DNA from: a virus
IMG/VR virus record: IMGVR_UViG_3300034122_001692
Span: 1-46,210 of that record
Reading direction: 5' to 3' (one strand)
Length of the DNA: 46,210 nucleotides
The first letter of the stretch is position 1. Every line of letters starts with the position of its first letter. A program made the translations under genes and the position numbers. This document shows, piece by piece, positions 6,426 to 14,167 of this stretch. Below the pieces are notes generated by a model that was not told the DNA's origin, did no database searches, and was given only the letters and a program-made list of their open reading frames with translations.

Positions 6426-6745
6426 TATAGAATCATTTTTAGAATCCTCTTAAACAATGAAACCGGAATCCATTCTCTTGATGAAACGCTGTACATTTCT
6501 TTAGCGCCTCTAGACTTAGCGTATCTTTCGGCATCCGCTATTGACGCGAAGTGATTACCCCAAGTGACAATTGACTCATTGCCAAATGGCTCAAGTATGA
6601 CACAGTTAAACTTGGTTCCTTGTAAGTCGGTTATAGCGTGGATCGAGCAGTAATTCAGAACCGGATACCCCCACTTGGATGGCCCTCTTGTTTTTACCAC
6701 GAATCCTCCATTAACCTTAACTCCATTTGATAGGTATGCTTTCAT
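6425..6745 (-). CDS. Uncharacterised 106-residue protein
   Basis: 106 residues, beta-rich N-terminal half (VNGGFVVKTRGPSKWGYPVL) and a helix IADAERYAKSRGA that resembles the helix of single-strand/duplex-binding small domains, but no family can be assigned. Stop overlaps the next start as TAATG. Confidence 0.65.
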   Translation of the reverse strand: MKAYLSNGVKVNGGFVVKTRGPSKWGYPVLNYCSIHAITDLQGTKFNCVILEPFGNESIVTWGNHFASIADAERYAKSRGAKEMYSVSSREWIPVSLFKRILKMIL

Positions 6746-6750
6746 TGTCC

Positions 6751-7041
6751 TTATGTTTTTTGAATGTCGGTTATGTTTATTGAGTCTAAAAGGTTGTCGT
6801 AAATCAACTCATCTTCGTGCGTATACAGCTCAATGGTTGGTCTTGGGAATGGCGGTTCGGGAAACAATTGCTCAAGGGTAAGGTGAAGATACTCTTCCTT
6901 TTTGCCAGAAAGTTTTGACGATGGTCCGCTAAGGGCATCAATCGCTTTTTGGTTGGCTTCCTCTTGGCTGTCGGCCTCAATAGAGAATCGGACTCTAATC
7001 CAAACCTTGTATTGTTTGTCTGCGTAAAATGGGTGTTGCAT
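6751..7041 (-). CDS. Uncharacterised 96-residue protein
   Basis: 96 residues. The first half YKVWIRVRFSIEADSQEEAN followed by QKAIDAL resembles short beta-alpha modules found in many small phage proteins (strand, then an EEA helix). Pro-rich middle PEPPFPRP. No function recognised. Confidence 0.65.
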   Translation of the reverse strand: MQHPFYADKQYKVWIRVRFSIEADSQEEANQKAIDALSGPSSKLSGKKEEYLHLTLEQLFPEPPFPRPTIELYTHEDELIYDNLLDSINITDIQKT

Positions 7042-7050
7042 AGCTATGTT

Positions 7051-7248
7051 TTAATGTATACAAATATAGTCACTTTTCGCCATTGCACCAATAGCGTTTG
7101 CTGATACGGGATTGGGCTTAGACCGCCCAATTTTGAGCGAGTCATTCTCTTTTTCCAACTCTATTATTCTTTTTTCCATACATCTTATTCTTTCTCTTTG
7201 AAATTCAATTAGCGAAGTAGCGTGTGATCCTGTTGGGTACGTTGGCAT
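7051..7248 (-). CDS. Small coiled-coil protein
   Basis: 65 residues with a heptad-like helix from about residue 14 to 39 (EFQRERIRCMEKRIIELEKE), so probably dimeric. The tail has no recognised motif. Confidence 0.55.
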   Translation of the reverse strand: MPTYPTGSHATSLIEFQRERIRCMEKRIIELEKENDSLKIGRSKPNPVSANAIGAMAKSDYICIH

Positions 7249-7259
7249 GGTTTGTTTAT

Positions 7260-7484
7260 TTAAAGGGTTACGAAATAGGTGGAGTTAACGACGTCGCCGG
7301 CAGGGTTTATCTCAACGACCTCGGAGTATTCCTTCCAGGACTGAGCCTCTGCACCGAACTCATGTGTGTGTTCGCAGTCCATGAATGCCGACACAAAGGT
7401 GTCGCACATCTCGGACTTGTTGCTCGCTTGGCCGTACTGAGACCAATTGATCGCGAAGAATTTGTTTTGTGTTTCGTTGTTCAT
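7260..7484 (-). CDS. Uncharacterised 74-residue protein
   Basis: 74 residues (MNNETQNKFFAINWSQYGQA...). Contains CDTFVSAFMDCEHTHEFG with Cys and His residues, and a beta-like C-terminus. Start overlaps the upstream stop as ATGA. No family recognised. Confidence 0.6.
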   Translation of the reverse strand: MNNETQNKFFAINWSQYGQASNKSEMCDTFVSAFMDCEHTHEFGAEAQSWKEYSEVVEINPAGDVVNSTYFVTL

Positions 7485-7669
7485 GGTTTAGCGTTTAGTT
7501 CCCTTGTAAGCCTATCAAGCAGCGGTTCAATTAAAGATATCTGAGCCTCAAAGCCCTCGTCAATACCTTCCTGAGTTGTAGTATCCCAATCGCCACTCAG
7601 AGCCATTTCAGCGTCTGTCTTGAGGCATCTGAGTACATGAATGGTTGCTTTTAAAAGTTCGTTGTTCAT
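7481..7669 (-). CDS. Uncharacterised 62-residue helical protein
   Basis: From ATG 7669 (MNNELLKATIHVLRCLKTDA) the product is 62 residues, nearly all helical. This start is chosen over 7732 because it follows the arm's AACCCAAACAAA leader. The stop overlaps the next start (ATGA). Confidence 0.6.
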   Translation of the reverse strand: MNNELLKATIHVLRCLKTDAEMALSGDWDTTTQEGIDEGFEAQISLIEPLLDRLTRELNAKP

Positions 7670-7679
7670 TTTGTTTGGG

Positions 7680-7997
7680 TTAAAAAGGGTTAGGGGGTAG
7701 GGGCATCCAGTAGAGAACTGAGGATAATTCATTTAAGGACTCCCAACAAAAAGATGCATCATCAAGCTCAGATAAACATTCTACGGTTTGATAGCCATGT
7801 TTTGTAAACACTAGAACATCTTCACCCAAAGCGGGTTTCTTTTTTTTCAATTTAATCCATTTTCTGCTACGCTCTTCTACAAGCCTAATGATTTCTTCTT
7901 GCTCCTTTTCAGTGAGCATCACATCACCATTCGAATCTCGCATCTGCTCGAAGCATGAGCGCAAGCTCCATTCGGTTTTGATTGTTTTGTTTTTCAT
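7680..7997 (-). CDS. DUF551-type protein
   Basis: 105 residues. The C-terminal half shows the DUF551 pattern: WIKLKKKKPALGEDVLVFTK, a variable middle, then the hallmark YWMPLPPNPF. An N-terminal helical extension of about 45 residues precedes it. DUF551 is common in phages and prophages and has no established function. The gene is a tandem paralogue of 8007-8201. Confidence 0.75.
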   Translation of the reverse strand: MKNKTIKTEWSLRSCFEQMRDSNGDVMLTEKEQEEIIRLVEERSRKWIKLKKKKPALGEDVLVFTKHGYQTVECLSELDDASFCWESLNELSSVLYWMPLPPNPF

Positions 7998-8006
7998 CGG
8001 TTTGGA

Positions 8007-8201
8007 TTAAAATGGGTTTGGGGGTAGGGGCATCCAGTGGCTGACTTCGGTTAGGAACCAAGATTGGTGTTCGTAGGACCAAAGGTGGCGGTTCTCAAGC
8101 CAGCCCATAAATTGATTCATGTCCGTTGTGAAAATCAGGACGGGTTCACCAAGTTCCGGCATACGCTCGGAACATTTAATCCATTTTGTTTCGTCGCTCA
8201 T
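8007..8201 (-). CDS. DUF551-type protein (short paralogue)
   Basis: 64 residues consisting of just the DUF551 module: WIKCSERMPELGEPVLIFTT ... SHWMPLPPNPF. It ends in the same nine residues as its neighbour at 7680-7997, indicating local duplication followed by divergence. Function unknown for the family. Confidence 0.8.
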   Translation of the reverse strand: MSDETKWIKCSERMPELGEPVLIFTTDMNQFMGWLENRHLWSYEHQSWFLTEVSHWMPLPPNPF

Positions 8202-8250
8202 AGTTCATATTTAAAAGTCCTAAGTTAAGGAATAAAATCCACATTTGCAA

Positions 8251-8562
8251 CTACTCAAAGGAGTGAAACTTGACGTTGTTGTCTACTACTTTGTAGATTG
8301 TCATGTGCGATTCATCCTCAATCATCTGCACGATTCTTTGTGCAAACTCGTGGAGAGTTTCGTCATCGTACAACTTGTCAACGGGCAGATGCATACCGGT
8401 CGGTAGTCCAAGCATGCTGAGAGGCAACTTGGTTCCGTACGATGAGTGTCCCGAATAAAGGATGTGCTTGATGGAGCCTTCTACCAGGTTGGTCAGTAGG
8501 GTCATCTCCTCCCTGGCAGGGGAGAAGAGTTGAATGTGAACGATTTTGGTGATGTCTTTCAT
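8251..8562 (-). CDS. Uncharacterised 103-residue protein
   Basis: 103 residues (MKDITKIVHIQLFSPAREEM...), mixed alpha/beta, with a Gly/Ser/His-rich centre (YSGHSSYGTKLP) and acidic helix. Strong AACC-type leader (AAACCTTAAACCAAACC) upstream. No family recognised. Confidence 0.65.
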   Translation of the reverse strand: MKDITKIVHIQLFSPAREEMTLLTNLVEGSIKHILYSGHSSYGTKLPLSMLGLPTGMHLPVDKLYDDETLHEFAQRIVQMIEDESHMTIYKVVDNNVKFHSFE

Positions 8563-8575
8563 TGTTAGGTTTGGT

Positions 8576-8827
8576 TTAAGGTTTAATTATGTTAATTGGT
8601 GAGCTTGTTTCTATGACAACCCTAGCGCCACACGACAGTAACGCCTTGGTGTCACAGCCCGATCCGGAATACACGACCCTACTTGGGCCAAGTATCTCAA
8701 CCTCGTTGCAGTACGTGTTCTTTTTGCCCTGCTTGATGGTTATGACCGGTAAGTCAGTTCCATTTACTTTATTGGAGCGTATGTGGTGCTGATTGACGTG
8801 TATTCTAGTTAAAGATTGTTTAGACAT
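8576..8827 (-). CDS. Uncharacterised 83-residue beta-rich protein
   Basis: 83 residues (MSKQSLTRIHVNQHHIRSNK...). Alternating polar and hydrophobic residues indicate an all-beta fold; VEILGPSRVVYSGSG and ARVVIETSSPI suggest strands. Phage proteins with the HVNQHHI-type start are common but uncharacterised in my memory. Confidence 0.65.
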   Translation of the reverse strand: MSKQSLTRIHVNQHHIRSNKVNGTDLPVITIKQGKKNTYCNEVEILGPSRVVYSGSGCDTKALLSCGARVVIETSSPINIIKP

Positions 8828-8846
8828 GGCTTTTAGTGGTGTTTAA

Positions 8847-9515
8847 TTAGGATATACGGACGATTTGACGCTGAAAGTCTTTGGAATTTTGCAACATTTC
8901 ATCAAGCGATGAATAGGATGGATAATCTCCGTCGTGCAACCAATCGTGCAACGAGTATTGAGTTCCTTTAATCTTTAGCATACGATAATTGGTGCCATCC
9001 TCTAAGATTATGGTTGCCCAATCAGCCTTCGGCGTGATGAATGCAACGAAACACATTGCAGAGCCAATGTTTATTTCCCCAAACCTTGATTGTTTGTAAT
9101 CAACTTTCTGAGTCTTTGTCTTGGAAACAAAGTACGCCTTTATTTGCTTGGATTTAGTTGTGCTGGAAGAATGACGATGCTCTTTGTCCATCCAATCGTC
9201 TTTTAGTTCAAGCAACATTTGGTGGTTACTCATGTTGGGATCTGCGTATTCCCTGCAAAGTTTCACATCAATGACCGACCCGAACTCTTTGGTGAACTCA
9301 TTGATATCGGACAACACTTTCTCTCGGAATAAAGAAAGCATGGCAGAGTTATGGAGGTTCATGTTGCGAGTAAACTCCTGCTTGTCATCTTCGCATTTGC
9401 GTACACTTGCAAGGGTGAATCGCCCATCCGTTTTCTTGGATGCGTCCTTCGCGTTGATGTTGTTGAACTCGCCAATGATTCCATCTACAAGTTCTTGTTG
9501 GGTTTTTGTTAGCAT
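8847..9515 (-). CDS. Uncharacterised 222-residue protein
   Basis: 222 residues, one of the larger leftward-arm products. N-terminal third is helical and charged (TQQELVDGIIGEFNNINAKD), the C-terminal third beta-like (WATIILEDGTNYRMLKIKG). No membrane segment, no catalytic motif recognised. The ATG is preceded by the AACCCTTAAATC leader. Confidence 0.7.
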   Translation of the reverse strand: MLTKTQQELVDGIIGEFNNINAKDASKKTDGRFTLASVRKCEDDKQEFTRNMNLHNSAMLSLFREKVLSDINEFTKEFGSVIDVKLCREYADPNMSNHQMLLELKDDWMDKEHRHSSSTTKSKQIKAYFVSKTKTQKVDYKQSRFGEINIGSAMCFVAFITPKADWATIILEDGTNYRMLKIKGTQYSLHDWLHDGDYPSYSSLDEMLQNSKDFQRQIVRIS

Positions 9516-9534
9516 AATTGTTTTGATTTAAGGG

Positions 9535-9729
9535 TTAATATAAGTGATTCATAAGTGATTCATACACGAAACTTCCGTCCTTGTTGACTTCATCCAATTG
9601 CTCTTTGGTCATTGGCTTGCCATCGTAGTTTGCACTTATGATGAACGCATCGCAGAAATCGGGATAGTCCTCGGTGTCGATACCGTCAAACTCAATGTCG
9701 GATATCTTGGTGTAGTCTAAGGTTTTCAT
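9535..9729 (-). CDS. Small acidic protein
   Basis: 64 residues, strongly acidic (YTKISDIEFDGIDTEDYPDF), with a short EQLDEVNKDGSFVYESL helix typical of several small phage proteins. Very acidic small phage proteins are sometimes DNA mimics, but no specific resemblance is visible. Start overlaps the upstream stop (ATGA). Confidence 0.6.
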   Translation of the reverse strand: MKTLDYTKISDIEFDGIDTEDYPDFCDAFIISANYDGKPMTKEQLDEVNKDGSFVYESLMNHLY

Positions 9730-9968
9730 AGTGTTTGTAGTTTTTGTGAGATTAAAGATAATGCACTCTGTAGTTCTATTTGTTCTTTTGTAACTTCCCT
9801 GAATCCAAACAAGACAAGGCGCTTGATTTGATTAAGAGTCAACTCATCAAGAGATTTTGCTTCTTTGCAATGACTTACAATGGTTTTTTTTGCTTCGGGC
9901 CATTGTTCTGACCGATCAAGTTCATCCCTGACGTGATCGGGTAGTGCTGAATAGAGATTCTTTTTCAT
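9726..9968 (-). CDS. Uncharacterised 80-residue helical protein
   Basis: 80 residues (MKKNLYSALPDHVRDELDRS...), predicted all-helical, with LTLNQIKRLVLFGFREVTKE. No recognised family. Leader ACCCTTAAACTAAATC upstream. Confidence 0.6.
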   Translation of the reverse strand: MKKNLYSALPDHVRDELDRSEQWPEAKKTIVSHCKEAKSLDELTLNQIKRLVLFGFREVTKEQIELQSALSLISQKLQTL

Positions 9969-9980
9969 AATTGATTTAGT

Positions 9981-10577
9981 TTAAGGGTTAGTTTTTTGTG
10001 AGTCTCTGAAGTCTTGCAGGATGCTCTCTCTATCTCTCTCACTCATAAAGTGGAGGTGCTTGTCAATGAACTCCTGCTCGGTAAGTTCGTCATTGATGGC
10101 CCACTCTATGATGGACTCTACCTCACACTCCATGTAGTCATCCGAATCCATAGCGTACTTGCCTTCGTGGTAATCCATCTGCACGTCTTCGCCAAGTTCT
10201 CCCGATGAGGCAGTCATCCAACCGGCAAAGTCATTGCCACATTCCTCGTACTCAAGCCGCACATCAACGCCGTATATTGCGGACAAGGCAAGGGCGAACG
10301 GAGTCGCGGGACTCCAAGCCGTGTCAAAACTAACGGAGAATCCACCCAAATCGTCAGTCGGATTGAGGATGTGTTCGTCACCATTGATGTCCCACTTTGT
10401 GCCATAGGTAGCACAATTGTGGTTGTACCAATCCTTCTCATCGAATTTAGGATTCCTACCGATGAGTGACTCAAAGACCCTGTTGTTTGATGGGTCTGAG
10501 AATTTTTCAGCAATTAAGCTGAGTTTTTCTGGCGTACCTCCCGATACGACTAGAAAGTTTGAGCACCAATTTGGCAT
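9981..10577 (-). CDS. DUF1281/Api92-like protein
   Basis: 198 residues from ATG 10577. It begins MPNWCSNFLVVSG, the hallmark start of the DUF1281 (Api92/YubB-like, ferredoxin-fold) family, and the later pattern AWSPATPFALALSAIYGVDV, then YEECGNDFAGW matches the same family. Role unknown; widespread in phages and plasmids. An upstream start would run through the preceding gene's stop region, so MPNWC is the natural start. A 24-nt element shared with the gene at 14121 lies 13 nt upstream. Confidence 0.8.
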   Translation of the reverse strand: MPNWCSNFLVVSGGTPEKLSLIAEKFSDPSNNRVFESLIGRNPKFDEKDWYNHNCATYGTKWDINGDEHILNPTDDLGGFSVSFDTAWSPATPFALALSAIYGVDVRLEYEECGNDFAGWMTASSGELGEDVQMDYHEGKYAMDSDDYMECEVESIIEWAINDELTEQEFIDKHLHFMSERDRESILQDFRDSQKTNP

Positions 10578-10590
10578 ATAAAAGTTGTTC

Positions 10591-10614
10591 GGTATATCTC
10601 CCGTCCCAGAGTTT
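10591..10614 (-). repeat. Leader element, copy 1 (GGGAGATATACC element)
   Basis: On the minus strand this reads AAACTCTGGGACGGGAGATA then TACC. It is 22/24 identical to 14136-14159, and both copies sit 13-14 nt upstream of a leftward start codon. A small hairpin CUCU-GGGACG-GGAG can form; the other copy changes U-G to C-G, keeping the pair. Likely a post-transcriptional or promoter-proximal element. Confidence 0.6.
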
Positions 10615-11341
10615 AGTGTAGGTTGATTGTTACATTCTTCTTGCCCTTGCCCATCGTGCCGGAGCATAGGCCGCATTTGTCACAGGTTGATTTGTATCCC
10701 GCCTCCTTGGATGCAGGACATACGACCCCCGACACGGGGTCATCCGCCCCCTTGGATAGGAACGATCGATAATCCAACTGCTCCGCCAGGCCGACCTCCG
10801 ACTCGGTGTGCACGGATGCCATAAACCAAGAGCCGTACTCCTTGGCCCAAGGCTTGGCCCATTGGTGGGTGTAGCCGGTCCATACCTTGGCCACACGAGC
10901 CATTTGAGAGACCAAGGCTGCATCCATAAGGCTTGGCTCACCATAGGTGCCAAAGCGGACATACGATGCGTCACAGAGGCTTACAATGCGTCTACGCTTA
11001 TCGTCATCCAAGAGGGTTACATCTTGTGGTTTGATACGCCGTAGCGTGGACAGGAATCCGGAGTATTGCAGGGCCTTATGGGTGTAGCATCCCTGTGTGA
11101 GGGATTTGTCTTTGGCCCGTTGGTTGCCTGAGAAGGGGCAGTCAAGGCAACACGATGAGTCCAGGGCAAAGAACTCCTTCATCGTGAACTTCCTCCCCGA
11201 ATTGGCTAGCCGGTACTGCTCAAGGCTGAAGGTGTAGGTCTGCACGATGTCCGCATTGGAGCCGGTGATCTTCTTGTTGGAAGACGGAGACTTGGATACG
11301 ACAAACAGGTTGCCGCCATCCACATATACTACTTTAGGCAT
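10613..11341 (-). CDS. DUF7227-like cysteine-rich protein
   Basis: 242 residues. Conserved cysteines occur as CCLDCPFS and GCYTHK (about 59-90), and near the C-terminus as CPASKEAG, CDKCGLC, with a final Val/Ile-His end. The family is frequent in phages and is, to my knowledge, uncharacterised (DUF7227-type). The cysteine spacing suggests metal or Fe-S binding. This gene is clearly more GC-rich than its neighbours, suggesting acquisition from another phage. Confidence 0.65.
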   Translation of the reverse strand: MPKVVYVDGGNLFVVSKSPSSNKKITGSNADIVQTYTFSLEQYRLANSGRKFTMKEFFALDSSCCLDCPFSGNQRAKDKSLTQGCYTHKALQYSGFLSTLRRIKPQDVTLLDDDKRRRIVSLCDASYVRFGTYGEPSLMDAALVSQMARVAKVWTGYTHQWAKPWAKEYGSWFMASVHTESEVGLAEQLDYRSFLSKGADDPVSGVVCPASKEAGYKSTCDKCGLCSGTMGKGKKNVTINLH

Positions 11342-11344
11342 AGG

Positions 11345-11746
11345 TTATTGGGTTAAGTACTCGTTATACTCTTCAATCTCTGCAATGAGGGCGCTCCTCA
11401 CTTTGTCCATGACCTTGGGGGACATCCTCTTCACCCCAAATTCTCTGCGTACCTGGTCTTTGTTCACGAAGATCCATCCAATCTGACCGCTATCAAATGG
11501 GCATGAGAACGGTTTATGACTGATGGTGATTCCGCTATGGTCGTACATGTAGATGGGTAACATAAGGGCGATGTCGTGCACTCTGCGTAATGATTCTGCA
11601 AAGTGAGTGAATCCCCAATAATCCCCTGAATTGTAGGGGTTCCTGTCGCCAAGGATGTACCTACGATGGAAGCACAGCATGGTGCCGAGGTTCTCGTTCC
11701 ACTCCCGTGGATTCATAATTTCGGTGGTTTCGGTTTCTTGATACAT
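11345..11746 (-). CDS. Uncharacterised phage protein (REW/CFHRRY type)
   Basis: 133 residues. The segment NPREWNENLGTMLCFHRRYI followed by LGDRNPYNSGDYW is typical of a widespread uncharacterised phage protein family; the second half has a YDHSGITIS element. No known activity. An internal ATG (MNPREW) at about residue 11 could also be the start. Confidence 0.65.
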   Translation of the reverse strand: MYQETETTEIMNPREWNENLGTMLCFHRRYILGDRNPYNSGDYWGFTHFAESLRRVHDIALMLPIYMYDHSGITISHKPFSCPFDSGQIGWIFVNKDQVRREFGVKRMSPKVMDKVRSALIAEIEEYNEYLTQ

Positions 11747-11787
11747 GATAATTGAGTTTATAGGGTTGAGGGTTGAGTGTAAAGAAA

Positions 11788-11811
11788 GGGGGAGGCTTTA
11801 ATACCTCCCCC
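11788..11811 (-). terminator. Hairpin, probable terminator or attenuator
   Basis: Perfect 8-bp stem GGGGGAGG/CCTCCCCC with an 8-nt loop, just downstream of the leftward gene 11820-12791. In the leftward transcript it is followed by a weak T tract (TTTCTTT), so termination may be partial. Confidence 0.5.
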
Positions 11812-11819
11812 ATTGATTG

Positions 11820-12791
11820 TTATTTAGATGACTTCTTGGTTGGGATCAGTACCATCACGGGTGTGCCGTCTTCTGTCCCGTCTTGTACGAGTTCCCAGTT
11901 GTAATCGCTGTCAAGGTAGAACGATCGATGGTGCGTCTCTGGGTTGCTGCTATTCTTCCTAACTTGAATGAAGCCGCCGGTGGCTGCAGTAAGTCCCAAG
12001 GATTTACAAACATCTTCTGAAACAATTCTTCTTTCCTGCCCGGATTTATTAGCATGCTCGGAGAAGTCAAAGTACTTGCTCTCCTCGGGGAAGCAGTCGG
12101 GGTGGTTCTTCTTGATCTTGGGTTTCCAAGTTGAACATGCTAATTCGTGCAGTCCACGGATGGCTTCGTCGGTAGTAGTTCCGTCCAACTTGAAGTGCTC
12201 GGATAGGTACGCCCTTTGCGGTGTAGTTGCTGCTTCGTAGTACTCGTTGAGTAACTCACGGGAGATTTGGATCTGTTTTGACATGGTTGTTTGGGTTTGG
12301 TTTGAGTTTGTGATTTGACGGAATTGTTTTAAGGTTATTTCTACAAATTGAGGATAATCATCAAGGCAGTTTGCGATGGAACCACCATAGTACTTGCTTT
12401 CGTCACGCGGATGGCCGGACACTAGGGTATAACCAACTTGAAAACGGGTGTAGCGTTCATCTGCATTGCTTCTCCACCAAGCATAGAGTTCTTTAAAGTT
12501 TTCTTCTGTGGCTTCGATGCACCAGTGTTCAGGTTGTGTCATGGGTTGTGTGTTTGTGATTTGACGGAATTGTTCGAGGGTGATTTCTTGGTAGGATGGA
12601 TGCCTTTCGGTAAGGCCTTCCTCGGGACCGCCCCAATAATAACTTGAATCTGTTGGGTGCTCTGAAAGCAATATCCTTCCTTCTCTTAGGTCAGCCCATC
12701 CGCTTCCTTTAGTTTTCGTTCGCCACCACGGCTGAAGTTCTGCGCAGTTCTCTTCGGTTACAGGGATGTACCATTTTTCTGGATGTTTCAT
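11820..12791 (-). CDS. Three-cassette protein with tandem WWR domains
   Basis: 323 residues composed of three units. Unit 1 (1-80) and unit 2 (84-162) are homologous: each has a P-E-x-W start, TEEN, an EL..WWR segment, HP.D.S.Y.GG and ends EITL.QFRQITN. Unit 3 (170-323) is unrelated and begins MSKQIQISRELLNEYYEAAT. Both junctions contain an ATG (12542 and 12284) preceded by the arm's AAACC-type leader, which is here translated as linker. So this may be three genes fused by stop loss, or a gene with internal starts. No function known. Confidence 0.65.
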   Translation of the reverse strand: MKHPEKWYIPVTEENCAELQPWWRTKTKGSGWADLREGRILLSEHPTDSSYYWGGPEEGLTERHPSYQEITLEQFRQITNTQPMTQPEHWCIEATEENFKELYAWWRSNADERYTRFQVGYTLVSGHPRDESKYYGGSIANCLDDYPQFVEITLKQFRQITNSNQTQTTMSKQIQISRELLNEYYEAATTPQRAYLSEHFKLDGTTTDEAIRGLHELACSTWKPKIKKNHPDCFPEESKYFDFSEHANKSGQERRIVSEDVCKSLGLTAATGGFIQVRKNSSNPETHHRSFYLDSDYNWELVQDGTEDGTPVMVLIPTKKSSK

Positions 12792-12801
12792 TTGATTTGG
12801 G

Positions 12802-12828
12802 TTTAGGGTTTAGGGTTTAGGGTTTAGG
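12802..12828. repeat. TTTAGGG heptamer repeat
   Basis: Nearly four tandem copies of TTTAGGG on the plus strand (CCCTAAA on the coding strand), forming the leader of the gene starting at 12791. The unit is the same as the usual AACCC/TAAACC leader words of this arm, so it looks like a local slippage expansion of the leader motif. Confidence 0.85.
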
Positions 12829-13275
12829 TTAGATTAGTCCTTCGTTTGCAAGGGATGTGTATCCGTCCGTGGTTAGGATTACATGGTCATGCAGTTTGAT
12901 GTCAAGCATTGACAGTCCTTGCTTTACTTTCTTTGTCAAGTCTTTGTCCTGTTGCGATGGTTCTCTGTTTCCTGATGGGTGGTTGTGCACCAAAATTACG
13001 CTAGAACACAGGTCATCCACCGCGTACTTGGCGATGATCTTGGGGTCTGCCACCGTTCCCGATGTCCCACCTTGGGATATCTTGGCGTAGGATGTGACCA
13101 TGCCGGCACGATTCAGCATCATGATGAACATGGACTCGTAGAGTTCAATGTCCTCATGGTAGAATTGTCGGGCGAATCTTTCGGCATCGTCTGGGCTTTC
13201 TATCTTTACCCTCACAAAGGATGAAGGCTCGGATACACAGGTGATTTGGCGGGATTTTACATAGGTTGTTTTCAT
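12829..13275 (-). CDS. radC: RadC-like JAB-domain protein
   Basis: 148 residues, the length of a minimal RadC/JAB module. Residues 97-110 contain HNHPSGNREPSQQD, the JAMM metal signature (H-x-H-P-S-G-x4-S-x-x-D); upstream, FIMMLNRAGMV and GGTSGTVADPKIIAKYA are typical RadC elements, and DHVILTTDGYTSL is the usual C-terminal core. RadC proteins are common on phages, plasmids and islands; a metal-dependent hydrolase activity is expected but the biological role is unsettled. Confidence 0.88.
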   Translation of the reverse strand: MKTTYVKSRQITCVSEPSSFVRVKIESPDDAERFARQFYHEDIELYESMFIMMLNRAGMVTSYAKISQGGTSGTVADPKIIAKYAVDDLCSSVILVHNHPSGNREPSQQDKDLTKKVKQGLSMLDIKLHDHVILTTDGYTSLANEGLI

Positions 13276-13297
13276 ATTGATGGGTTTAGGTTGATGG

Positions 13298-13537
13298 TTA
13301 AATTTTAGGGAGTTCGATATTGTGTTCTATCCATTCTTGGATTTCGTCCACCTCTTCGGGCGTGAAGGATTCGTACATAAGTTTTGGGTCGTCAAATTCT
13401 ACCGATGAACAATTGAATGCAGGGATGTCCTCATTCGTGTATTTGCCCGAGATTTCATGGCCGTCCACATTGATGCAGAAGCGAATGGTTATCTCTGCAC
13501 GGACAATTTCTTGGAATTCTTTGCTGATTTCTAACAT
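13298..13537 (-). CDS. Uncharacterised 79-residue acidic protein
   Basis: 79 residues (MLEISKEFQEIVRAEITIRF...), acidic, beta strand first half, C-terminal helix EEVDEIQEWIEHNIELPKI. No family recognised. A copy of the 20-bp near-palindrome lies 37 nt upstream of the start. Confidence 0.6.
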   Translation of the reverse strand: MLEISKEFQEIVRAEITIRFCINVDGHEISGKYTNEDIPAFNCSSVEFDDPKLMYESFTPEEVDEIQEWIEHNIELPKI

Positions 13538-13573
13538 ATTGATGGGGTTGAGTGGACGATGTTTGAATTGAAA

Positions 13574-13593
13574 AAGTACACTATAGTAGACTT
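13574..13593 (-). promoter_or_regulatory. 20-bp near-palindrome, copy A
   Basis: Plus-strand AAGTACACTATAGTAGACTT, one base different from the consensus. Located upstream of the leftward gene starting at 13537. All six copies have the same orientation. Confidence 0.6.
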
Positions 13594-13656
13594 TTTATTT
13601 GTTGTTGAATTCATTAATACAAAGGTACGGCTGATGTCTCATTGTACAAATAGCAT

Positions 13657-14121
13657 TTACCAAGATGAGCGATAATAGAAGTCACATTGGTTTTCGGGTT
13701 CCTCTTCAAGGACTTTCTCCAACATTTCTGCGGTTTCTTTGATGTCTTGGAAGTAGAACTCGTCGTAATCTGTTGACCCAAAGAAGCACCCTTCAACTGT
13801 TGGGAGTATCTCCGATGAGTGATCGGGCTTTGCGATTACTTGCCTGCATTCGTGCAGAAGGTCTCTAAGGTTGTCCCTTGACACAAAATACTCCTCGCAG
13901 TTGTCCATTCCGCCTTGGACATTTTCTACAAACCACCGGTGGATTTGGTTTGACTTACGCCACGAGTGGATTTGCTCCTCAATGTAGGATACCCGTTCGG
14001 GCTTGATGTGTGGTACGTCTACGCCACCACACTTGACGGTTACACTATGCCGTTTGTCGGGAGTCATATGGCTCCAATTTTGGACATAGGTTTTCTTGGA
14101 TAGATACATGTCTAGTCCCAT
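13657..14121 (-). CDS. MGLDMYL-type phage protein
   Basis: 154 residues from ATG 14121. The start MGLDMYLSKKTYV is the hallmark of a widespread uncharacterised phage protein family, and YFVSRDNLRDLLHECRQVIA plus TDYDEFYFQDIKETAEMLEK match its typical later blocks. A start 39 codons upstream lies before the shared leader element and is rejected. Function unknown. Confidence 0.75.
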   Translation of the reverse strand: MGLDMYLSKKTYVQNWSHMTPDKRHSVTVKCGGVDVPHIKPERVSYIEEQIHSWRKSNQIHRWFVENVQGGMDNCEEYFVSRDNLRDLLHECRQVIAKPDHSSEILPTVEGCFFGSTDYDEFYFQDIKETAEMLEKVLEEEPENQCDFYYRSSW

Positions 14122-14135
14122 AGCAGATTTTGTTT

Positions 14136-14159
14136 GGTATATCTCCCATCCCGGAGTTT
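14136..14159 (-). repeat. Leader element, copy 2 (GGGAGATATACC element)
   Basis: Minus-strand AAACTCCGGGATGGGAGATA then TACC; second copy of the 10591-10614 element, 14 nt upstream of the start at 14121. The two differences between copies keep the small CUCY/GGAG stem. Confidence 0.6.
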
Positions 14160-14167
14160 GGTTTTGT

